Shown here piece by piece: positions 22,289 through 33,595 of a stretch of 64,000 nt of DNA. Origin of the DNA: Cladochytrium replicatum (taxonomy: Eukaryota; Chytridiomycota; Chytridiomycetes; Cladochytriales; Cladochytriaceae). Location: the NCBI GenBank assembly GCA_025526935.1, contig JAHLKD010000076.1, positions 1 to 64,000 of the forward strand. Reading direction: 5' to 3'. Position 1 is the stretch's first letter. The number at the start of each line of letters is the position of its first letter. Both the position numbers and the translations under genes were made by a program. The notes under the pieces were generated by a model. The model saw only the letters and a program-made list of their open reading frames with translations, ran no database searches and had not been told where the DNA came from.

Positions 22289-23023
22289 ATGCCATCTTCT
22301 GAAGCATTCTGGGAGGCTGTCGAGGCCCGCCGATCGCTCCATTGCCTCGGCAAGAATGTTGGGATATCGGACGACAAGATCATCGAGCTCGTCACCAAAA
22401 CCGTCCTCAACAGTCCATCCGCATTCAACTCTCAAACCAGCCGACTTGTCGTCCTGTTGAAAGACGAACACGACCAGCTCTGGGACTACGTGCTCGAGGT
22501 CTATCGACGTTTGGTGCCACCAGAGGCGTTCGCAAGGACTGAGGGCCGCGTAGCACTCTTCAAAGCAGCGTATGCAACGGTGAGTGTAACGGCAATGTGT
22601 TCATTTATTTATTTATTTTGCAAATCATCCTCTGCTCACGGTCAACCTTCCAGGTTCTCTTCTTCGAGGACACAACAATCGTCAAAGGACTTCAGCAGAA
22701 ATTTACTGCGATTTCCGACGATCTCCCGGTCTGGTCGCAGCACACAAGCGCAATACACCAGTACATTTTGTGGACCGCAATCGAAGCCGAAGGGCTTGGA
22801 GCAAACCTCCAACACGTAGGCTGATCTCCTTGTACTAAGCTGTGTTTCAGTTTGCTGATATTTCTTTTAGTACGTGGCCGTTGATGGCAAGGTGAAGGAG
22901 CACTGGAAAGTTCCCGAGGAATGGGAGCTCACTGCACAGCTCGTAATTGGCTCCCGCGTTACCGAACCAGGACCCAAAGTGCAGAAACCGCTGGAAGGGA
23001 GGGTTATTGTGCATGGCAAATAG
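22289..23023 (+). CDS. Type II nitroreductase-like flavoprotein (Frm2/Hbn1 family)
   Basis: Three exons: 22289-22579, 22654-22815, 22871-23023, giving 201 residues, typical for the family. Motifs: EAFWEAVEARRSLHCL (the RR-start of the FMN site), IIELVTKTVLNSPSAFNSQTSR, VLFFEDTTIV, HTSAIHQYILWTAIEAEGLG and ANLQHYVAVDG, WELTAQLVIGS. This matches fungal nitroreductase-like proteins related to yeast Frm2 and Hbn1, which act in oxidative or nitro-compound stress and lipid signalling; the natural substrate is not known. It is probably cytosolic: no signal peptide or targeting sequence is seen. A broken duplicate lies at 20137-20517. Confidence 0.88.
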
Positions 23024-23284
23024 CAATAAACGTAGCACGATGATGTGACATGAAACACGGCCACCAACCACAATCATAACGTCCCATAAAATTCTCTTCA
23101 GTATTTATCACGACTGTTCATATTCAAATTGTTTCACAAATTGCCCGCCACGTGACCCTTTGCGGCCTTCACGGCCACTCACTACGCCACACTGCACCCT
23201 GACCTGCCGCTCGTCCACAATTATTTAGGGTCCCCCGACTCCCCCCAAACTTTAGCCCCCGCGCAAAGAACCCCTGAAAACACA

Positions 23285-25086
23285 ATGTACGCTGCTCTCC
23301 CACTCGCCCTAGCTCTCGTCTTCCCCGCCATAGTCTCTGCTCGCTTCAACAACGAGCAGGTACGTCGTCTCACAACCATTCGGAGTGTTTTTCTGTGCTT
23401 ATACTTAAGTTTCATTTCACTTTTTTAGAAAGCTGCTCTTGGCACCAACCTCAACGCCGCCAACTGTGTGTCTTCATCCGGCCAGCGTCTCGCTGACCAG
23501 TTTTCTGGCCAGGAGATTTCAAAGCTGCTCGCTGCCGCTGGTGCCTGTGACAAACTCGTCCTTGCTGACCAGGTCGTCGCCAAAGGTCGTGAGTTTTGCG
23601 GAGACTCCGCTGCTTTCAACGGTGTCATCAAGGCTGCCTTGATCTTGGTTCAGGCCGAACACGTATGACGCTGAAAATTTGAGTCGACCGCTGCTCGTCG
23701 CTAAATTTCCCATCTTTTTTTGTAGAACTTCAACCCCTTCGTCACAACCCAAGACATTGTTTGCAATGACGCAGGCTTGCCCAAGGAAGAGGTTCTCCGT
23801 GGTATTGTCCAGCTCGTGGACCCTTCCGACGTATCTCCCAATAACGCCGACGCGGCCCGCACTGCTCGCGCAAAGAAGGTCAACGACGCCTCTGCCAGTG
23901 TCTTCGAAGCTGCCGTTGCCGCTAACAAGGGTCCCGGCTTCGCTGGTTCCATGGCTGAACTCGTCGTGAACAGCGGTCTCCAAGAGGCTGATATCAAGGA
24001 CTTCAAGGCCTCTGGTCAAAACGGTGGTGGAAACGGCGGCGGCAACAACGGCGGCAACAACGGTAACAATAACGGTAACAATAACGGTAACAATAACGGT
24101 AACAACAACGGTGGCAACAACGGTAACAACAACGGTGGCAACAACAATGGCGAGGTCATTGGCGCTGCCGACACCGCCAAACTCAAGGACCTTCTCTCCC
24201 AGGCTGTCACTCTCCTCAAGAACGCCCTCGGCAACGGTGCCGCTGCTGGTGGCAACGCTGGAAACGCTGCCGGTAACGCTGGTGCTGGAAACTCCCTTAC
24301 TGGAGGTCGCTGCAACGCCAAGGCAATCGAGTACATTGTACAGGGTAGCGAGCACCGCTTCGGTCTCGATGGCGCCCAGTAAGTCATTTTTGATAAACGA
24401 TCGTTTTTCACTCTAATCCCTTTTCCTTCAGGGTTGCCCTGAACCCCGCAATCCCTGCCCAGCGTGTCTGCGACGACCTCCGCAACAGGAAGGCATCCGC
24501 CGACTGTATCAGCACTTGCAACACTGCCTCGGCTGCTCTGGTTGGCAGCGGCGCCAAGGGCTTCTCCAATGGCAACAACGCCGCGAAGGACAACCAGAAC
24601 GCAAAGGCCGCCGATGAATTCAACAAGCGTTTGGGCATCAACACCAACTTTGCTGCTCGCTTCCCTGCTAACGGCGGTGGCAACAACGGGGGCAACAACG
24701 GTGGAAACAACGGCGGCAACAACGGTGGAAACAACGGCGGCAACAACGGTGGAAACAACGGCGGCAACAATGGTGGCAACAACGGCGGCAAATGCCAGAA
24801 CTTCAAGCCCCTCGAGTACATCGTCGTTGGCCGCGAGCACCGGTTCGGTTTTGACGGTCGCCAGGTTGCTCTCAACCCCGCCATCCCGATCCAGAACATC
24901 TGCCAGCAGATCTCCGCCAACTGCAGGGACGCCTGCACGGCTGCCGGTCAGCGAGTCACTTCTTCTGGGGCGCTCGGTTTTGCCGCTGACGGTGCGAACG
25001 CCGCAAAGGACAAGGCTAATGCTCTTGCTGCGGACAAGTTCAACACTGAACTAGGCACGAAGACAAACTTCGCGGGCAGGTTCTAA
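23285..25086 (+). CDS. Secreted Cys-patterned protein with Asn/Gly-rich linkers
   Basis: Four exons: 23285-23359, 23429-23662, 23726-24378, 24432-25086; 538 residues. The signal peptide (MYAALPLALALVFPAIVSA) is followed by module 1 (LNAANCVSSSGQRLADQFSG, ISKLLAAAGACDKLVLADQV). Next come an Asn/Gly-rich linker (NGGNNGNNNG type, about 24025-24152), module 2 (CNAKAIEYIVQGSEHRF...VALNPAIPAQRVCDDLRNRK), a second linker of GGNN repeats (about 24667-24791), and module 3, a clear repeat of module 2 (PLEYIVVGREHRF...VALNPAIPIQNICQQI). The paralogue at 25877 has one copy of the second module. It is probably an extracellular or cell-wall protein. I recognise the family pattern (secreted, evenly spaced Cys) but no function. 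Confidence 0.85.
24025..24152 (+). repeat. Asn/Gly codon minisatellite (linker 1)
   Basis: Runs of AACGGC, GGCAAC and GGTAACAATAAC units inside the secreted-protein gene. Because the units are multiples of 3 they leave an open frame on the opposite strand too, which is a shadow. Likely to vary in length between strains. Confidence 0.85.
24667..24791 (+). repeat. Asn/Gly codon minisatellite (linker 2)
   Basis: About nine GGNN units alternating AACGGTGGAAAC and AACGGCGGC. It separates the two homologous C-terminal modules and is more homogeneous than linker 1. Confidence 0.85.
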
Positions 25087-25876
25087 AGTGGTGGGCCAGA
25101 CAACGGCTCGCAATAAAACCTGAAGCACATACAGAGTATTTACCCGCACCGACCACACAATCTACACAGGCATCGTGGGCAGCAAGATCCCTTTTCACTT
25201 GCCTACACTCACATATTGATACATAGTTTTTTCGTTTTCGTTCTTTTTTTTGGGATTTGACTCGAAATGTCATGCGTTACTTACACACTCGAATATACTT
25301 TGTCGTCCTTGTATTCGATCTTCCATTAAGAACACGAACGATGTAAACTAAGCTGTGCGATGAACAACCCACAAAGGAATGTGACGGTGGGTTGGGCATT
25401 TATAGCGATGAGCTGCCTGCCTATCCATAGGCACCTACTCTATCAAGGTACCATTGGCAAACGATCCTAGGCATCTTTAAACGACCACCTGGGCATCGTG
25501 AAACTCAAGCGAAACAAAAAATTGTACTCTGACCTTTAGACAGCCAAACTCTTCTCCTCTAACACCAAACATGCTGGCTCGGGTCCAGCGTATTTGCCGT
25601 TGTTCAGCGCTCCTCCAGACCAACCAACCTAAACCATGAGTGCACTTACATCACCACCAACAAATTTTGGTTCCCCAGGGACCTTCGGACTTTTTCGCCT
25701 GGGAAATAAAATTATCGATCCGCCCATGCAACCCGATCTCGACGCCGCAAAAACACACCAACCAATCCCGTGCGGTGATTACTCGCTAACACATACAGCT
25801 GGCCGCCACAGTTTCGATTGCACCCTACTAAACTCCAGTCCCCTTCCCTCGCCCCTGATCCACAACCCTTCCAACC
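25087..25876. other. Intergenic between the two secreted-protein genes
   Basis: 3' flank of the first gene and promoter of the second. An open frame at 25636-26148 overlaps the second gene in another frame and is a shadow. No specific regulatory site can be defended. Confidence 0.4.
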
Positions 25877-27237
25877 ATGCACTCATCCCACTTTCTCGCG
25901 TTCCTCGTCCTCGCTTCCTCCGCGGCCGTGCACGCACGTTTCGGTCAGGAGCAGAAAGCACAGCTGGCTGCAAAGCTCAACACCGCCGGCTGTGTGGGCG
26001 CAGACGGCTCGAGGCTCGTGGACAAGTTCTCTGGCCAGGAAATTTCAAAGTTGCTCGCGGCTGCTGGTGCATGCGACAAGATTACACTTGCGGATCAGGT
26101 CGTTGCCGCTGGACGCGATCTGTGTGGGAGCAACGCCGACCAGTTTAACGGTGTCATCGACGCCGCTATCGACCTTGTGCAAGCGGAGCACGTGGGTTTA
26201 ATGCGAATGGTTCTTTCAAGAGACTTTACATGGCTAATGTTTGAGTTTGCGTTAGAACTTTAACCCGTTCGTGACACTCCAAGATATTGTGTGCACGGAC
26301 GCATCGCTCCCTTCCGAATCGGTCCTCCGCGGTATCGTGCAGATCGTCGACCCCTTCGACGCCGCACCCAACGACAACGACGCCGCACGCAAAGAGCGCG
26401 CTGCCAAAGTCAACGCTGCTTCGGCGTCCGTAGTTGCCGCCGCCAAGGCTGCTCACAGCGGTCCCGGGTTCACAGGATCCATGGCTGATCTGGTTGTTCA
26501 GAACGGCTTGCTTGCGGCGGATATCAAGGGAGGAGCTGCTGGAGGTGGAGATAATGGAGGAGGTGCTGCGGCTACCACTACCACCGTCACTGTTACAGTT
26601 ACCACCGACGCTGGCGCTGCACCGACTGGAGGAGCTGTAGTGTCTGGCTGCAACGCCAAGCAGATGCAATATATCGTCCAAGGCAACGAGCACCGTTTCG
26701 CTCTCGACGGCGCACAGTGCGTATCCTTTGTCCTTTCCTTCTTCGATCTGACTCTCCCCAATCCTCATTCATAGGGTCGCTTTGAACCCCGCCATTCCAG
26801 CCCAGCGCATCTGCGACAACCTTAGAAACAACAAAGCTTCCTCAGAATGCATCAGCGCGTGCGAAACAGCTTCGGCCGCGATCGTCGCTTCGGGCGCAAA
26901 AGGTTTCTCGAACGGCAATGACGCTGCAAAGGACAACGCCAACGCGAAAGCAGCTGATGATTTCAACCTGGCGTTGGGATCGACGACCAACTTTGCTGCA
27001 CAGTTCCCGGCCAACGGGCTGGTTGAGACCACGACAACGACGACGGAGGCAGCTGCTGAGCCCACGACGACCGAAGACGCAGTTGCTACTACAACGGACG
27101 CAGCAGGCGCTACGACAACAGACGCTGCTGCTGAGCCTACGACGACAGATGCAGCAAACGTGGACATTGACGTTGCAGCTCTTGCGAGCTTGCTCCAGCA
27201 AGCGGTTGACATCATCGCTACTGCCCTTGCTGCGTAG
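25877..27237 (+). CDS. Secreted Cys-patterned protein with Thr-rich tail (paralogue of 23285 gene)
   Basis: Three exons: 25877-26191, 26256-26716, 26775-27237; 412 residues. Signal peptide MHSSHFLAFLVLASSAAVHA, then the same module 1 (NTAGCVGADGSRLVDKFSG, GQEISKLLAAAGACDKITLA). A short Gly and Thr/Val linker replaces the Asn/Gly repeats, then one module 2 (CNAKQMQYIVQGNEHRF, VALNPAIPAQRICDNLRNNK). The Thr/Ala-rich tail (TTTTTEAAAEPTTT) ends in a hydrophobic C-terminus (LASLLQQAVDIIATALAA) that could be a GPI signal. Introns 2 and 3 match the paralogue; the first intron is absent. Tandem duplication followed by divergence of the linkers is evident. Confidence 0.85.
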
Positions 27238-27708
27238 TTTCGTCTACAGCACATACACTGCATTTGACTTGATGTTTTTGGATTGGATATATTTTTTGGG
27301 GAGATAAAGCGGGTTCGACGAGAAAGGATTCAGTGTTTCCTTGTCGATCGAGTATTAATACATAAATGTATTTTGGGACTCGGGAAGGTTTTTGGTTCTG
27401 ATACATTCTCCACGCACACATCTGAGGAGAATTAGAGAGATGTCGATGCTTTTGGACCACCATAAGATCAAATCAATGACAAGGAGTGACAAAGAGCGGA
27501 ACAATAAAATAGACGAGGGAGGGAAAATAGTCAAGAAAGGGAAAGGGCTAAAATTCTTCCCATTACAGCGGCCACAAGGAAACAGTCGGGTGTCTTCTGA
27601 GGGGCTCAAGACGAATCCTAATCTGGGTTTCCTTGGTTTTCCAGCATGCCGGTTTTGAACGAATGATCATGATCTTCGCTTCCACTCACAATGGTCAATT
27701 GGACTGAT
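27238..27708. other. Intergenic, no gene recognised
   Basis: Purine-rich, with short open frames on both strands only. 3' flank of the secreted-protein gene. Confidence 0.4.
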
Positions 27709-28055
27709 GACCTGCGAGTTTTCAAAACGTCAGCTCAGACTGGATCGTTCGTATCAGTATGACAAACAAAATGTCCACACAACTGAGAGCATCAGAGAGT
27801 CTTAACTGGGCATCCGTTGCGAAGTAGATCCGATACTAGTCAATTTTGTGCGAGAAAAAGTTGATAAAATAGCAAAATTCATGATGCCGAGCTTGCGGCT
27901 GCAATTATTAAAGAAATGATATCTAGACCACTGCGATCGCATCCTATAGAGCCGAAATCCCAGTGCTGTGCTTGCTGTTGATATCAGCGCTGTCGATAAC
28001 GAACTGATAATGAATGTGAGCTGTGTGATCGCCTTACCGTCGCCTCACCGTTAGG
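27709..28055 (-). pseudogene. Decayed, internally deleted copy of the 28843-30567 membrane-protein gene
   Basis: Two patches match the intact neighbour in order. 27709-27735 (GACCTGCGAGTTTTCAAAAC) equals the sequence at about 28997 near the gene's 3' end. About 27790-28045 (AGAGAGTCTTAACTGGGCATC, GAAATCCCAGTGCTG, ATAATGAATGTGA) matches the 5' coding end at 30418-30555 with many substitutions and indels. The 1.4 kb between is missing. No frame remains open. Confidence 0.6.
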
Positions 28056-28842
28056 ATAGACCAACCAAAGAGTTCTTGCTTAAAATAGAGCAAGCTGGCT
28101 CCCCTCTTTCTCAATAAATGTTATTGATTGATAGAATTTTATCGCTCTAAATAGATTGAAGGGGATATGGACAGAACAATTGCAGATCGTCAAGTTGTGC
28201 AAAGCAGAGCAGCAAATTAAGAGGTAACTTGGTTGAAAGGGCTTGGGGGTTTTCCGGAATGCTGAGCCTTTCGTGTGGTCAGTACGCAAATTGCACTAAC
28301 TCGGCGATAGCTTCGGGGATAGATTTGGAGAAACTGACTTCTGTTTCAAGCAACCAAAACGGAGTGGATCGGAAATTCAATAAGATGTCGACCTTTAGCG
28401 TTGGTCACTTGTGCTAAATCAAAAAGCAAAGAATGTTCAAACCTGATTCAGATCAAATTTCAAAGTTGGGCCTGTCCGGACATAAACTACCTTCCAGTGG
28501 TAGCGTGCTGGGAGGTCACAATGACACCCAAGATTCTAAAAGACAAGGCAAACCATTATCAATTTTGGAATCGCACGGTGCTCATCGAATGTGAAATGGC
28601 TGTTTAGGTGTGTTTGTCTTTTAGACCTATGTTGTGCTCGGTTTACCAAACATGCAATCTATCTGGACAATTGAGAGCAGAAAAAGTAGGTGACATATTT
28701 CAATGTGCATGTTTGCGAATTAAAAAAATAATACGAGTGCAAGCAGCAGATTCTCGCACCAAGCATCAACGAGGAATGCCAACTTTAAGAGAAAAGAAAC
28801 CTCAACCGAAAGCTGAAGGCAAACTGAAAAGTCTCTTAAACG
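28056..28842. other. Intergenic, no gene recognised
   Basis: AT-rich, with scattered open frames up to 110 codons (28608-28937) that lack any recognisable motif. Confidence 0.4.
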
Positions 28843-30567
28843 CTAAAATTGGATTGTCTTCCGTGAAACATGACTACTCTTTCTCTCTTTCATTGTACAT
28901 CGTTGGCGAAAATCCTCAGCTGCTCCTATTTCGGTGACACCTGCTAAACCTGTTTCGTGTTCTTCAAATCTGCTGACAATAGTCAAGTGCGCTCTTGACC
29001 TGCGAGTTTTCAAAACAGCCAATGAGCTGAATCCAAAATTGGCGGCGGATGCCGTGCAGACCAAGTCCTCCGCGTGACCACTCGTTGCAGCACTAGAATA
29101 CACCACGTCGATGATCCCGCTCCGCAGGACCAGTCTCGTCAACAGATCACCTCGCATGCTCTTAATAAGCCTTAGCAATGATGAGATTGCAAACAAGACC
29201 CCAACCACCGAAGTGAGTATAACGGCGGAGATGTTCAGCTGGTATACTGGCTGTTCATCGGTGACGTTCACGCAACCCAGGTACAGCTCAAACATGTCAC
29301 GTACAGCGGTGCTTCCAATCGATGGCGTAACGTAAGTCATCGATACCACACCATCGTCGCTCCTCCTCGTTTCTTCGAAGAAAAGTCCGGTGCCGTTCCC
29401 GACAGCCAACATCAATGAGCGCCCATTCGGCCTAACACCCGCTAGCAATTCCGGGGATGATTTTCTTGGTATCTCTCTCAGTACCAATATCGCACCGGAG
29501 CCACCAGCGAGATATCGCTCATCTACTGCCTGGATATCCGAACTGACCAGGACTGCGACCGTTGTTGCACCGTAGTCACAAACTTTTGCGTACACTCTAC
29601 CAGTCTCGATAACTCCTGTGCTGTTTCCTTGAGTCGGAACAACAACATCGTTCTGGAAAACGTAAGACGGACACCGGTTGTCGCTGTCAATCGCACTGAA
29701 CAGCTCCGCTCTCATTTTCGCCCCTTCCGATGCCCAAAACGTCGAACGGATGAGTTCTTCGGGAAGCGCCCTCATACTTTGCCAAACCGAGTAGCAACGG
29801 TCCTCCCCTTCTCTGCAGCTCACATCGATTTGGCTCCAAGCACTGGATCCGTTGTTTGAACTGCTCGAAGGAAACACTGATTGGTTGGCGGCGAATCTCC
29901 CTTGCTTTTTTCCGAGCAATATTTGACCAGTGTTTCTTGTGGGGCCTTCGGATGACATGCTTTTGCCAGCCCACAGCATTGCTCCGTTCTTCAGCTGGAG
30001 CACGTTCTTCACCACCACGGGCCTCTCTGGTACACCCACAGGTGTCCAATCTCTGCCCTTAGTTATCCGTGTTTTTCCATACACTAACTGACCTGGGCCC
30101 ACGTATCTCCCATTCACCGCATAACCCGTATTCGCTACTGCCCAGTCTGAAACGTTCACTCCCTCGTAAGCCAGGGGCGACTGATCACCACCACATAGCA
30201 CACCTCGAGAGGCCTGCATTACACCGGTGTCGACGAATAGACCCACTGCGACATCTCCCAAATTTGCAAGCGCGGTGGCAACCACGGCCAGAGCCAACGC
30301 CCAAATCCGAATGTTACCGCGTCCCTTAATTCTGCCAGTGGTGTATCCGCACACTTGTCTAGCCTCGCCGCCTAACGGGGTAAGTAGCCTGAGAAACATC
30401 CAACTCGGGGCAGCTGCAGAGAGTCTCAACTCGGCATCGGTTGGTAGACACACGTCTATTATTGCAACGAAAGTTGCTGACAGAAGAAATCCCAGTGCCG
30501 AACTCGCTGTTGAAATCAACGCAGTTGTTATCGGACTAATGGCAAATGTGAAAGGGCCAGGCGCCAT
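28843..30567 (-). CDS. Membrane protein of unknown family with large extracytoplasmic domain
   Basis: Single long frame, 574 residues from the ATG at 30567 (MAPGPFTFAISP; the frame continues upstream without another ATG). Hydrophobic segments near residues 10-38 (ITTALISTASSALGFLLSAT) and 85-112 (IWALALAVVATALANLGDVA), then a long region with sparse Cys and several N-glycosylation sites (NVSD, NQSV, NGSS, NSTG, NGTG, NVTD, NISA). A third membrane segment (AVILTSVVGVLFAISSLLRL) precedes a basic C-terminal tail. The topology suggests a plasma-membrane or vacuolar glycoprotein. I recognise no family and infer no function. A decayed copy lies just downstream. Confidence 0.7.
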   Translation of the reverse strand: MAPGPFTFAISPITTALISTASSALGFLLSATFVAIIDVCLPTDAELRLSAAAPSWMFLRLLTPLGGEARQVCGYTTGRIKGRGNIRIWALALAVVATALANLGDVAVGLFVDTGVMQASRGVLCGGDQSPLAYEGVNVSDWAVANTGYAVNGRYVGPGQLVYGKTRITKGRDWTPVGVPERPVVVKNVLQLKNGAMLWAGKSMSSEGPTRNTGQILLGKKQGRFAANQSVFPSSSSNNGSSAWSQIDVSCREGEDRCYSVWQSMRALPEELIRSTFWASEGAKMRAELFSAIDSDNRCPSYVFQNDVVVPTQGNSTGVIETGRVYAKVCDYGATTVAVLVSSDIQAVDERYLAGGSGAILVLREIPRKSSPELLAGVRPNGRSLMLAVGNGTGLFFEETRRSDDGVVSMTYVTPSIGSTAVRDMFELYLGCVNVTDEQPVYQLNISAVILTSVVGVLFAISSLLRLIKSMRGDLLTRLVLRSGIIDVVYSSAATSGHAEDLVCTASAANFGFSSLAVLKTRRSRAHLTIVSRFEEHETGLAGVTEIGAAEDFRQRCTMKERKSSHVSRKTIQF

Positions 30568-31063
30568 AGTGTGTGATCTGATTTCCAAAAAGAAATGGTT
30601 GAACAGAGAAGTATATCAGAGTTCGAAGATGGTCGAATAATGGTGAATAAATGGAACAGAAACTAGAGATCAGCAAATCCGCTTGTGGGAGGAAAGGGCT
30701 GGGTAGCTATTGCACGTTGGGGCGGAGGGGATTGTCGTTGCTTTGGATTTATATGCAGACGACAGCGATACGATCTGCAGGTACTCGCGCTGAACCTTCC
30801 AACAACGTCCATTTCGCAAGTTGCTTTGCTGGTGGAACCTCGCCACCACGGGTCCTGTGTTACAGAACCGAAATCACAGCGGATCTGGTTACCCTGCTTT
30901 GAAGATTTGCTACACAATGAGAAGACAGAAAACGGAAACGGGACGACCAGTATTATCACTTTTGAAGAACTAATTTGTTTTTGCAAAATTCTAGGCGCAG
31001 GTATGTTTCATCACTTATCCAGCACGCGGTCAATTATCAACATCAAGAGTCGAAGGTCCTAAA
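30568..31063. other. Divergent intergenic region
   Basis: Separates two divergently transcribed genes and should hold both promoters. An open frame at 30685-31062 shows nothing familiar. Confidence 0.4.
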
Positions 31064-33333
31064 ATGTGCCCAACCATCCCCACGGAGCACAGCTACGCTG
31101 ATCTTCCTTTCGAGGTTCTCCGCCGCATCTTTCAATACGTCGCCGCGATCGACGCTGCAGATGAATCGAACCTGGCCTCGAACGTCGACTTGGACGACAT
31201 CGTTCACTCTCACCTCGTCGACATGTGCGAGGGGACCTCGACAGTTGGACCCAATCTCAGGCAATATCCGGGAATTCTCAATGCTGAAACCGCTGAGGAC
31301 AGAGCAACGCTGCTCGAGAGTCAAAATGTGGCCCTTGCTTTTGGAGACCACACCCAGTACCTGGACGATGTCTTTTCCTTGCACACAGCGCAAGTTGCCG
31401 AACCCGTTTTTGGTTACAACTGGATGAGGTGGTCTACATCCAGAAGGCAGAAAAATTGGACTAAAGAGTAGGTCAAAATTTCAATACGACGATGCACAAC
31501 CCAACCAGCATAGTTACCAGGCTTGAAGAGGGCGAGAAAATGAATATTGATCAGGTGCATGCGTGGGCTACGGACATAGTGTACGACCGTCTGGACAACA
31601 CCCATCGAATAGAGGAGGATTCTCGGGAACGAATTGGTGGACGATGGCATTACCGCATCTTTATGGACACTGGCTTAATGCCTACTAGTGTGAAAGAAGT
31701 GGTTCCGCGAACTATAACGCTCGAAACATGCGGCTCAGTATGTACAGCATGGCGGGATGTCGCCCTGTCGCTACTGTTGGAATCCCAATACGTTGATGAG
31801 ACGATAGATGTTATGGATGAAGCCATGGATGGTCCACCGGGACATATCGATCTGCCCACTGTACCAAAAATACACCGGAGAGTTTCCAGCGACAACGCTG
31901 TGCTTTCTCTTGCATACTTGTCTAACAAGGGAGATTTCTCTGGGAACGTCTTTCTTACCAAATTGCCCCACTTCTTCGACCACTTCAAAGGCCTTACTGA
32001 GCTCGTGTGGGCGCCTTTCACACACACAGACAGACAGCTTGCGCTGCTTCTCATGCTCGTTCTCGACAGCAATATCACCAAACTCTACATCCGAGCGCGT
32101 GCATCGAACGACTCTGCTTTCGGCCCGGACTCAGAAAATATTGATCATTGGGAGCTCGCGCAGCTCTATGAAAGCCATAATCTCTATGATTCCTTCAATG
32201 CATCGGAGGCATTTGCTCGATTCAAGGACAAGCAGATAGCGTTGCGCTCACTGACCCTCCATATCAACGAAACCACATTTGCGTATGTTCCAGACGAAAC
32301 GGTTTCCATCATTTCGGCATTCCTCTCAGTCGTATCTCCATCGTTACGAACTCTACAAGTACAGGAAACCGTCTGGCTTGACACCGGCATCCCAATCGTG
32401 CGCTTGCGGAACGCGATCACATCCAACATCCTTAGCAGACTCACTCAGCTTCACTTCACATCCGTCCCGGATCTCATTGTGCCAGAAACCATTGGCGCAT
32501 TATGGGAAGCAGGAATCGCGCCGAACCTGGTTCAGCTTACGCTCGAGTCGCACAATGTGGCCGTACGTAAGAGTGTTGCGACGCCGATAGCTACAGCCAA
32601 CAGACTGGTGCTTCAGCCACCCTTCACGCACGCAAGCCCTGAAATTGCAGGGATCCGCATTCTGTTTGACAAGTTCCTCCCACAATGCGCGAGACTTGAG
32701 GTTCTCAGCCTTAGGGGTACTTTTGTGGGTCCACACGAGCTCGAACGTCTGGGTTCACCCACCTTGTGCCCCTCGCTGAGACACTTAAGATTGGAAAGCA
32801 CAAATGCGGGACGCTGGGACGATCTAGACTTACTTCATTCAGCGTGGGCCGCGGTCGCAAAGCGTGCGGTCAAGACGTTGTGGGAATGGCATCTATTCGA
32901 CTGCTGCGCGCACACCATCAACGTCATCGCTGCAGCAAAGCAAGCACTCGGCAGAGGCGGCCTTAAGGTGCTGCATGTACACAGTTGGAGCTGGCGCTGT
33001 TCGTTCCATTCAGATGCGATGCGGACGCTCGCGGAGAGTGTTCCGGTGGTGTGGTACGGTCGGGAGAAATCGACGTTGCAGAAGATTATCAGGGATTTCG
33101 ACGAGCGTGTGGGTGGAAGTGGAGAGAGTGAGGTCGAAGATATGGAGATGAGCGATGGCGGGGAGAGGTCGAAGACAGATGAAGAGGATTATGAAGACGA
33201 ATGGTTAAATGAAGCGGATGGGCCTGGAGGTTGGCCACCACCGTTCAACGTTGGAAGTCGGGGCAAAACACATGAATCGGACGAGAGTTCGGTGAACTCG
33301 GACACGTACAGTGCGAGTGATCTGGGAATGTAG
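31064..33333 (+). CDS. F-box-like protein with split F-box and acidic tail
   Basis: Two exons, 31064-31467 and 31521-33333, with a 53 nt GT-AG intron restoring the frame across an in-frame stop; 738 residues. The first F-box helix is at the N-terminus (YADLPFEVLRRIFQYVAAID), while a typical F-box end (CGSVCTAWRDVALSLLLESQ) comes only at about residue 205, so about 180 residues are inserted within the domain. LRR-like blocks follow (LTELVWAPF, LRTLQVQETVWL, LEVLSLRGTFV, LRHLRLESTN, LKVLHVHSW) and a strongly acidic Ser-rich tail (EVEDMEMSDGGE, DEEDYEDEW). Probably an SCF substrate receptor; this rests on the motif pattern only. Confidence 0.68.
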
Positions 33334-33595
33334 ATGTGTATCTGTCGATGGTTTGGTTCCAAGTCTTTCTGATCAGAATATAAAAAGCTATTGCATTCCC
33401 TCCAATGCATTTGTGCCTGCAAACTTCTTCGGATAGACTGGATGATCATACTTAAATTTCACCGGGAAACTGAACCGCCGGAGACCTTTATCGTCGGCAA
33501 ACTTTTCACGTTTGTATGAGGTATGTAAATGAAATAGCACCAGCACTTTCGGAAACACAAAAGAAAGGCAATGCCAATTCTCTTCAGCATAGAAA

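Noticed and set aside
24016-24840. Long minus-strand open frame of Val/Leu/Pro repeats opposite the secreted-protein gene
   Set aside because: Shadow created by the Asn/Gly codon repeats; no start context, splice logic or homology, while the plus strand has a signal peptide and matching paralogue.
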